This document shows positions 1-4,611 of a stretch of DNA of 5,435 nucleotides, piece by piece. The notes under the pieces are model-generated. The model worked only from the letters and a program-made list of their open reading frames with translations. It did not search any database and was not told the origin of the DNA. Source of the DNA: Candidatus Sulfopaludibacter sp. SbA3 (GTDB lineage Bacteria; Acidobacteriota; Terriglobia; 20CM-2-55-15); contig CAMAWS010000257.1 of assembly GCA_945861845.1 (NCBI GenBank), positions 1-5,435 of the forward strand, in the 5' to 3' direction. Numbering within the stretch: the stretch's first letter is position 1; every line of letters begins with the position of its first letter. Position numbers and translations under genes: made by a program.

Positions 1-1031
1 GGGCGATTGGGTTCGACACAGGCTTTCCGACGACATTTCTTTATCGAGGCGATGGTATCAACTCTTCGGTGTTGATTGCGGAAAGAGCCGGCCAACGTCA
101 TTTCTACGTCGGCGGCAAGGCCGAAGCCTCCAGCGCGCCGCTCGACATGCGGCTGGAACGAATGATGGGACACATCCCCGCCATGATCCACCCGAAGCCG
201 CAGTCCGCCCTGGTTGTCGGATTCGGGGCGGGGGTCACGGCGGGCTCGTTCGTTGGGTATCCGGTGATCGAGCGGCTCGTCATCTGTGAATTGGAGCCGT
301 TGATTCCTCCGGCTTCGACGCGCTATTTCGGGAAGGAAAACGCCCAGGTGTTGTCCGATCCCCGGACCCGAATCACTTACGACGACGCCCGGCACTTCAT
401 CTTTACTACGAACGAAAAGTTCGACGTCATCACCACCGATCCGATTCATCCATGGGTAAAGGGAACCTCGACCCTCTATTCAAAGGAGTACTACGAGCTT
501 GTCAAACAGCATCTGAATCCGGGCGGCGTGGTGGCTCAGTGGCTTCCCATTTACGACAGCGATATCGAAACGGTTAAAACCGAACTGGCAACCTTCTTTT
601 CCGTCTTCCCGGACGGATCGATCTGGAGCAACAACATCAACGGAGACGGTTACGATCTTGTACTGCTGGGCCGCCTGGACAGTACGCCCATCAGCGTGGA
701 TGAAATGCAGCAGCGGCTGGATCTCCCCGGCTATGCGGCCGTTTCCCGGTCGCTCGGCGAGGTGGGGTTTAATTCCGCCGTGGAGTTCCTTGCGACGTAT
801 GCGGGAAATGCATCCGACCTGAAACCATATGTCGCGAATGCTCGAATCAACGAAGACATGAACCTTCGGCTGCAATACCTGGCCGGGCTGGGGGTGAACT
901 CCATGGCCTTCCAGGGAATCTACCGCGATATTCTGACGTACCGCCGATTTCCCGAAGGATTTCTCGTCGGTACGGGCGGACGCATGGATGCCCTCCGGAC
1001 TTTGCTTCGGCCGCGCGCTCCTTCACGCTAA
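1..1031 (+). CDS. Spermidine synthase-like (fused-MFS type) protein, C-terminal part, 5' end outside window
   Basis: The frame is open from the left edge (codons start at base 3) to the TAA at 1029-1031, so the gene begins upstream; the GTG at 69 is internal. It encodes a Rossmann-type domain of the spermidine synthase/methyltransferase fold. Visible motifs are a glycine-rich nucleotide loop GFGAG (bases 219-233), an acidic residue after strand 2 in ICELE (Glu at 288-290), DDAR (381-392), and TTDPIHPW, whose Asp (438-440) sits where spermidine synthases place a catalytic or substrate Asp. Before the loop, the FLYRGDGIN and FYVGGKAEA segments match the beta-strand N-terminal subdomain typical of this family. 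In Acidobacteriota such domains usually follow membrane helices of an MFS-like module; any such part lies outside the window. True aminopropyltransferase activity is unproven, since many fused members have no known substrate. It converges with the minus-strand toxin-antitoxin-like pair. Family confidence is high; substrate unknown. Confidence 0.85.
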   Translation, partial: AIGFDTGFPTTFLYRGDGINSSVLIAERAGQRHFYVGGKAEASSAPLDMRLERMMGHIPAMIHPKPQSALVVGFGAGVTAGSFVGYPVIERLVICELEPLIPPASTRYFGKENAQVLSDPRTRITYDDARHFIFTTNEKFDVITTDPIHPWVKGTSTLYSKEYYELVKQHLNPGGVVAQWLPIYDSDIETVKTELATFFSVFPDGSIWSNNINGDGYDLVLLGRLDSTPISVDEMQQRLDLPGYAAVSRSLGEVGFNSAVEFLATYAGNASDLKPYVANARINEDMNLRLQYLAGLGVNSMAFQGIYRDILTYRRFPEGFLVGTGGRMDALRTLLRPRAPSR

Positions 1032-1168
1032 AATCTCTTGCGGTCCTTCCTTCAGAAAATGCAAAAAATCCGCAGTTGAAGTGTGAGATTCGATATTCGA
1101 AATTGGAAGAACCGATGTGCCGTTAATCTGTTTCTTTGGCGAACGGCGAGTTGCCCGAAAACCTGAAA

Positions 1169-1189
1169 CCGATTCCATTAGCGAATCGG
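1169..1189 (-). terminator. Terminator-like hairpin after the YgiT-like/DUF4258 operon
   Basis: A perfect 7-bp inverted repeat, CCGATTC and GAATCGG, encloses a 7-nt loop. It lies 15 bases past the stop of the YgiT-like gene on the minus strand. Read on that strand, the stem is followed by TTTCAGGTTTTC, an imperfect T-rich tract, whereas the plus side is not T-rich. This suggests a minus-strand intrinsic terminator that also separates the operon from the converging spermidine-synthase-like gene. The broken T-tract and the modest GC of the stem keep confidence moderate. Confidence 0.42.
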
Positions 1190-1203
1190 CAGGAGCGCCC
1201 AGT

Positions 1204-1437
1204 TTACCGAATGACTGAGTATTCGAAAACGGGTGTCTGGACTACTCGCGTCGGCGTTTTCGATTCTGAAACGATTCGCTGCAATGACTCGACAGTTTCC
1301 GGTGAGAAGAATCGCTCGCCAGTCCTCTCGGAAACCCGCGCCGGAACATTCTCGACAATCACAAAGCGTCCATCGATTTCCAGAGTGTAAGTCACCTTCT
1401 GCTCGCCGAATCGCTCTTCCGAAACATCCTTCTTCAT
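1204..1437 (-). CDS. YgiT-type (MqsA N-domain-like) putative antitoxin lacking zinc-finger cysteines
   Basis: This 77-residue protein has the core of short YgiT-type proteins: VTYTLEIDGRFVIVENVPARV (roughly residues 15-35), a turn TGERFFSPETVESLQ (39-53), and a C-terminal PVFEY strand (69-73). Family members normally carry CxxC pairs at the N-terminus and after VPARV that bind zinc. Here the protein has no cysteine at all: the second pair reads SERT and the N-terminus MKKDVSEERF. It also lacks the C-terminal helix-turn-helix of full-length MqsA. It starts with ATG directly after the DUF4258 stop (one base between), with GAAGAGG (1443-1449) five bases upstream inside the end of that gene, so translation is probably coupled. 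Position and family suggest the antitoxin of the pair; that role is inferred. An alternative is a structural relative with a different function. Confidence 0.75.
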   Translation of the reverse strand: MKKDVSEERFGEQKVTYTLEIDGRFVIVENVPARVSERTGERFFSPETVESLQRIVSESKTPTRVVQTPVFEYSVIR

Positions 1438-1438
1438 C

Positions 1439-1750
1439 CTAACCTCTTCGCTGTTCGTGACCGATCCATTCGGTCGGATCGGGTTCGTAGACCGTAATGA
1501 TCTTAACCAACGGCCGGTAGGGATGACTGCATTGAACGTGAATCGCCTTGCCGCCCGTGCTAAAACCCAAGACCAGACAACTGTGCCCGTATTTGTCGTC
1601 CGGATAATCCTCGATCACTTTTCCGGTTCCAAATGCCTCCCGGATTTCCTGAACACTTATGCCCCGCAGAATCGTCTGGTCCACGGCGTGGCGTGAGAAT
1701 TCAAACTCATTCGATGCCACCTTCACGCGAATCCACTCGATCAGTGTCAT
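1439..1750 (-). CDS. DUF4258 domain protein, putative toxin of a YgiT/DUF4258 pair
   Basis: A 103-residue protein with the DUF4258 pattern across almost its whole length. It has FEFSRHAVDQTILRGIS (about residues 17-33), an acidic EDYPDDKYGHSCLVLGF block (47-63), a central IHVQCSHPY strand (70-78), and KIITVYEPDPTEW (83-95). The conserved His in SRHA, the Tyr/Pro/Asp turn and the VYEPDP signature are all present, so it appears intact. Such genes are commonly found next to YgiT-type antitoxin genes and are treated as candidate toxins, perhaps RNase-like small alpha/beta folds; I know of no firm activity and infer none from residues. The ATG at 1750 is the first possible start, because an in-frame TAG lies 9 bases before it. 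No good Shine-Dalgarno precedes it, so a short or leaderless transcript is possible. It is first in a two-gene unit, with toxin upstream of antitoxin, as in mqsRA. Confidence 0.8.
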   Translation of the reverse strand: MTLIEWIRVKVASNEFEFSRHAVDQTILRGISVQEIREAFGTGKVIEDYPDDKYGHSCLVLGFSTGGKAIHVQCSHPYRPLVKIITVYEPDPTEWIGHEQRRG

Positions 1751-1790
1751 TGACTGATGCTAGTTCAGATACGGCAGAAGAGCAAACTCG

Positions 1791-1805
1791 GTGCCTGTGA
1801 GGCAC
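1791..1805. promoter_or_regulatory. Perfect palindrome upstream of the DUF4258 gene, candidate operator
   Basis: GTGCCT and AGGCAC form a perfect 6-bp inverted repeat around GTG, centred 48 bases upstream of the DUF4258 start. The CCT-N3-AGG core has the same geometry as the AACCT/AGGTT palindrome bound by E. coli MqsA at mqsRA. Against that reading, the YgiT-like protein here lacks the DNA-binding domain MqsA uses, so a different regulator or an RNA hairpin is equally possible. No convincing -35/-10 pair was found next to it. Confidence 0.35.
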
Positions 1806-1965
1806 GGTAAATTTGTTCTCAATTGTCTCGGGATCGAGTGACTGAAGTTCGAGTCATCCGCAAATAGTCAAAGACGAGACGGGTATTGACGGCGAGTTTG
1901 CGCATCATTCCGTGTGGCTTGTCAGTTTTGGTTTTTGAAAAATGGTAGGTGAAGCGGAGCAATTG

Positions 1966-2515
1966 GAGGGGGAGCACCATGGTATCCAGATTGGAAACTT
2001 GCGAATAGAGCAGAGGCCGGCCATCGGGCGCCCAGTCGCTCGGCGCTCCAATAACAGAGTCCACCGGCCGGCGCAAACACGATGACGCCGTCCGGGCTCC
2101 ATGCACCGCCACGACCGGCCGGCGCATCGGCCAATATCGTCGGCAATCCGCCGCCAATATCAATCCGCTTGAGTTTGCCGCCTGCAAAGAAGCCAAGGGA
2201 CTTGCTCTTCGGCGATCAGAATGGGTACCGGGCTCCTTCGGTACCCGCCAGCGGCTGCGCCGTCGTCGAATCGAGCGGTCGAAGCAAGAGGCGCTCCGCG
2301 CCGTTATCCGAACCCATAATCACGATTCGCCGTCCGTCCGGTGATATGGCGAATGAGGCGGGGTCCGATGTCGGCGCTGTAATGATGTCCAGGCGAGTCT
2401 CGGGGGCGTCCACGGGCTCAGCTTGGCGGAAGTACAGCACTGAAACAGCCGCGAGTAAAACCACCGCCGCCCATGCCGCGCGCTCCCGGAAGCGCGATGC
2501 CGCAGGCGCAGCGGA
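1966..2515 (-). pseudogene. Remnant of a Ser/Thr protein kinase-type protein: transmembrane helix plus TolB/WD40-like propeller pieces
   Basis: On the minus strand the frame reads a charged linker (FRERAAW), one membrane helix (AAVVLLAAVSVLYF, about 2479-2430), then propeller sequence with ISPDGRRIVI, LLLRPLD and GTEGARYPF. This is the usual order after the kinase domain in acidobacterial kinases. A TGA (2216-2218) stands where relatives have Trp in the YPFWSPDS motif. The same frame continues with LGFFAGGKLKRID, RGGAWSPDGVIVFAP and ends its homology near 2062. A different frame then gives SDWAPDGRPLLYSQV and MVLPL (about 2049-1966), which in intact relatives lies some hundreds of residues further on. 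The gene therefore has a nonsense change, a large internal deletion with frame change, no kinase domain and no proper end. No function is expected. Placement rests on remembered family patterns, not alignment. Confidence 0.78.
2063..2126. repeat. 13-bp direct repeat at the edge of the propeller deletion
   Basis: ACCGGCCGGCGCA occurs at 2063-2075 and again at 2114-2126. On the minus strand both copies encode an APAG segment of the propeller remnant. The left copy ends where homology breaks off and jumps to a distant propeller segment in another frame, so it marks one edge of the deletion. It may simply reflect codon bias in two similar peptide segments. Confidence 0.4.
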
Positions 2516-2539
2516 GTGGACTTGTGGTACGCATTCCGC

Positions 2540-2743
2540 CACAGTTCCAAGGCGATTGAGCCGAAGCAGCCTCGCATTGGTCCCGGTGGCCGCGGCAATC
2601 GCGTCCATGGGCGTCATGCCGCATGGGGTTTACGCAGCCATCTGGTCATGGCTGCCGATACCATCCCCGGTTCCGTCGGTCCCCAATCCGATGACCATGC
2701 CTGCATCATGAATTTCCCGAAGATTCCGGCAGTGGAGTTTATG
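2540..2743 (-). pseudogene. C-terminal fragment of an amidohydrolase-superfamily protein
   Basis: The minus strand reads NLREIHDAGMVIGLGTDG, then GIGSHDQMAA, a TAA stop (2630-2632), and in the same frame CGMTPMDAIAAATGTNARLL and RLGTV. This is the end of the metal-dependent hydrolase barrel of imidazolonepropionase/dipeptidase-like amidohydrolases. The GTD Asp (2675-2677), normally the last catalytic/metal-site Asp, is followed by the helix GMTPMxAIxAAT and the RLGTV start of the C-terminal strand domain. An in-frame TAA at 2744-2746 cuts off everything upstream, so the main barrel with its His ligands is missing. The rest of the C-terminal domain is replaced after about 2540 by kinase-linker sequence in the same frame. 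It is a dead remnant. Subfamily and substrate cannot be told. Confidence 0.72.
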
Positions 2744-2776
2744 TTACCTTGCGCACGTGGCCCAGCGGGGGCACAC

Positions 2777-2781
2777 GGAGG
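2777..2781 (+). promoter_or_regulatory. Shine-Dalgarno fixing the SGNH hydrolase start
   Basis: GGAGG lies five bases before the ATG at 2787. It favours that ATG over the in-frame GTG at 2757, which has no such sequence at the right distance. A possible weak -10 (TATGTT, 2740-2745) lies upstream without a recognisable -35. Confidence 0.75.
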
Positions 2782-2786
2782 ATTTA

Positions 2787-4151
2787 ATGCACGATCTGGC
2801 GTCGCGGAGACACACGAATCGCTCGTTGCTTCTAACGGCCGCATTGTTCGCCGTTGATCGCGGAGGAGCATTCCTGCTAGCACGAAGTTTATTCATCCTC
2901 GCGGCACTAGCGCCGTTGATCTCGGGGTGGCTGCCCGCCACGGACGCAACTGCGCAGGGAAGTTCGCAATGGTTCTCCGCATGGACGGTTTCACATAATG
3001 TTCGCGAGACGACCCCGGACCTCAGCAACAGCACTGTGCGAATGATCGTTCGTCCCACGATCTCGGGCACGTCGGTGCGTATCAAGATCGAGACCACCGT
3101 GGGGCAAAGCCCGGCGACGTTCTCGGGTTCGTGCATTGGTGTGTTGGACTCCGGCGCGTCGCTGGTCCCGGGCACAAACACGAAGTTGACCTTCAACGGC
3201 GGCGCCGGTCTCACGTTGCCACCAGGCGCGGGGGCGTGGAGTGACCCTGTGGAGTTTGATGTAAAGGCGTTCCAGAGATTGGCGGTGAGCCTCAATGTCG
3301 GCTCTGCGTCGGACATCAGTACGCACACTCTGGGCCTGGCCACAAATTATTACGCCCCAGGCAGCCGCGCCGCAGAAGTTTCGGGAAGCGGATTCACGCC
3401 AGTCCCCCCGAGAGCGGCAGGTACTACCGTCGACGCCTTCCCGTTCTACTGGCTGGCGGCGGTTGACGTGATGTCACCGTCGGCAACCGGAACGATTGTG
3501 CCATTTGGGGATTCGATCACCGACGGGCGTTGCAGTACGACTGAGAATGGCGTCGTACTGCCCGACAAATATCAGCGCTGGACCGATGTTCTGGCGATGC
3601 GCCTGGCCTCGATGCCGGTGAATGAGGCCAAGGCGATTGCCAACGAAGCTATCGCCGGTAACCGGCTCGTGTCTGGTGGCAACGGACCGTCTGGCCTGGA
3701 ACGTCTCGACCGCGACGTGCTCGAGCGCGCTGGCCTTACCCACGTGATCTTTTTCGAAGGCACGAATGACATCACCGGGGGCGCCACGGCAGCGCAGGTC
3801 ATCGCCGCCACACAACAGATCATCGACCGCGTCCATGCGAGGGACATTTCGATCATCGGGGTGACTATCGTTCCGCGAGGCAGACCCGAATCGTTGACGG
3901 GATGGACATCGGATATGGAGGTCCAGCGCATGGCCGCGAATGCGTGGATACGGACCCGCGCGAACTTCGACGCGATCGTCGACTTCGATCAGTTGTTGAG
4001 AGGCGGGCCCATTTATGCCGGAAGTGAGTCTATGAGGCCCGAGTTCAATTGCGACTACACGCATCCCAACGCTGCGGGTTACAAGGCAATGGGTGAGGCC
4101 ATCGACCTTGGCTTGTTCAAGACCAGCGGCGGACGCAGGAACAATCGGTGA
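2787..4151 (+). CDS. Secreted SGNH/GDSL-family hydrolase (XynE-like esterase)
   Basis: A 454-residue exported esterase-type protein. Numbered from the ATG at 2787, residues 1-56 form a long signal region with a basic start, a hydrophobic stretch around 28-49, and a likely signal-peptidase I site after ATA (56). Residues about 60-235 are a beta-rich N-terminal domain beginning QWFSAWTVS, containing TVRMIVRPTISG and SDPVEF, as seen in XynE-like acylhydrolases. The catalytic SGNH domain follows. Ser243 is in GDSITDG, Gly291 in AIAGN, Asn327 in GTND, and Asp423 and His426 in CDYTHPNAAGY, so all four blocks are intact. Family members deacylate carbohydrates or hydrolyse other esters outside the cytoplasm; a polysaccharide acetyl ester is a plausible substrate here but is not shown by the sequence. 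It stands alone on the plus strand between gene remnants and a converging hicB, overlapping the latter by 35 bases at the 3' end. Confidence 0.9.
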   Translation: MHDLASRRHTNRSLLLTAALFAVDRGGAFLLARSLFILAALAPLISGWLPATDATAQGSSQWFSAWTVSHNVRETTPDLSNSTVRMIVRPTISGTSVRIKIETTVGQSPATFSGSCIGVLDSGASLVPGTNTKLTFNGGAGLTLPPGAGAWSDPVEFDVKAFQRLAVSLNVGSASDISTHTLGLATNYYAPGSRAAEVSGSGFTPVPPRAAGTTVDAFPFYWLAAVDVMSPSATGTIVPFGDSITDGRCSTTENGVVLPDKYQRWTDVLAMRLASMPVNEAKAIANEAIAGNRLVSGGNGPSGLERLDRDVLERAGLTHVIFFEGTNDITGGATAAQVIAATQQIIDRVHARDISIIGVTIVPRGRPESLTGWTSDMEVQRMAANAWIRTRANFDAIVDFDQLLRGGPIYAGSESMRPEFNCDYTHPNAAGYKAMGEAIDLGLFKTSGGRRNNR

Positions 4152-4434
4152 GCCGGTTAAAATTCGAGTGACGTTGATCGATCTCGGTCATGTGCATCAG
4201 GACGGCGGGAGATTCAACTTCGAGGATGGCGGCATTAGGCGGGATCGGTTTCCCTTCGTAGCGCATCTCATCCAGAATGAGCTTCACCGCTTCGCCGATT
4301 CGCTCCAAGGCTTCTTTCCTGGTGTTGCCCCAGGTGTAAGCGCCTTCAAGCGAAGGACAGTGGCCCGAAAATCCCGGCCGGCCATCCTCGAACTGATCGT
4401 CTTCGATAACGACTTTGAATACGTAGCTTTTCAA
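4117..4434 (-). CDS. hicB: HicB-family antitoxin, apparently without HicA
   Basis: A 105-residue protein whose first 70 or so residues match the HicB RNase-H-like partial fold. It opens MKSYVFKVVIEDD, then has GFSGHCPSLEGAYTWGNTRKEALERI (roughly 22-47) and a helix AVKLILDEM followed by EGKPIPP. HicB neutralises HicA, an mRNA interferase, and often represses its own operon. The start is TTG at 4434, decided by GGGAGG six bases upstream and by the family N-terminus; there is no better ATG. The last 25-30 residues (after ESPAV) look unlike the usual short HicB ending and run into the reverse of the SGNH gene's last codons, so the natural 3' end may have been lost. No HicA-like frame is visible on either side: downstream is the SGNH gene, upstream 177 bases without a recognisable gene. 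No C-terminal DNA-binding domain is evident. It could be an orphan antitoxin or a remnant. Confidence 0.82.
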   Translation of the reverse strand: MKSYVFKVVIEDDQFEDGRPGFSGHCPSLEGAYTWGNTRKEALERIGEAVKLILDEMRYEGKPIPPNAAILEVESPAVLMHMTEIDQRHSNFNRLTDCSCVRRWS

Positions 4435-4440
4435 GGTTGT

Positions 4441-4446
4441 CCTCCC
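4441..4446 (-). promoter_or_regulatory. Shine-Dalgarno fixing the TTG start of hicB
   Basis: On the minus strand GGGAGG is followed by ACAACC and then TTG, a six-base spacing. It supports initiation at the rare TTG codon at 4432-4434. Confidence 0.75.
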
Positions 4447-4467
4447 GCCGTCAGGATAGCACGGCGG
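4445..4467 (-). promoter_or_regulatory. Hairpin overlapping the hicB ribosome-binding site
   Basis: CCGCCGT and ACGGCGG form a perfect 7-bp GC-rich inverted repeat with a 9-nt loop (4452-4460). On the hicB strand the downstream arm runs straight into the Shine-Dalgarno (ACGGCGGGAGG), sharing its first bases. In mRNA this could limit ribosome access. In DNA it could be an operator for autorepression. Neither is shown directly. Confidence 0.4.
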
Positions 4468-4611
4468 CGGAGAGGGTCAATTCCGGCGCAGCGGCAGAAA
4501 CCGCGGTGTAAATGTGAATGGTTGTCCGGCACTTTCCCCCCATCGCGGTGAACGTTCGCCCGGCGCGTCAGCGCATAAGCAAAATACTTTGCCGTCACCG
4601 AATTTACAGCG

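Noticed and set aside
1089..1101. Short inverted repeat TTCGA-TAT-TCGAA after the spermidine-synthase-like gene
   Set aside because: Five AT-rich base pairs with a three-base loop and no T-tract are too weak for a terminator call and expected by chance.
1136..1390. 84-codon plus-strand open frame over the YgiT-like gene
   Set aside because: It overlaps the recognisable minus-strand YgiT-like coding sequence, and its translation has no familiar features.
2216..2218. UGA recoding (Trp or selenocysteine) in the propeller frame
   Set aside because: The TGA sits at a position expected to be Trp, but TGA is used as a normal stop by the SGNH, hicB and TPR genes here, Trp is otherwise TGG, and the same gene has further lesions. 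A nonsense mutation is the simpler reading.
2082..2711. 209-codon plus-strand open frame across the remnant region
   Set aside because: The translation is low-complexity and rich in Ser, Pro, Ala and Arg, with no domain pattern, while the minus strand shows recognisable amidohydrolase and propeller motifs. It is a GC-driven shadow.
2757..2759. GTG as start of the SGNH hydrolase
   Set aside because: It has no Shine-Dalgarno at a fitting distance. The ATG thirty bases later has GGAGG with five-base spacing and gives a more plausible signal peptide.
3474..4064. Long minus-strand open frames inside the SGNH gene
   Set aside because: They lie opposite the conserved catalytic blocks, and their translations show no family pattern. 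They are antisense shadows of a GC-rich gene.
4431..4593. Possible small upstream ORF whose TGA overlaps the hicB TTG start (TTGA)
   Set aside because: A minus-strand frame of about fifty codons ends in this overlap, but it has only a GTG start without a Shine-Dalgarno and an Arg/His-rich, HicA-unlike translation. Stop-free runs of this size are common at this GC, so it is not called as a gene or a decayed HicA.
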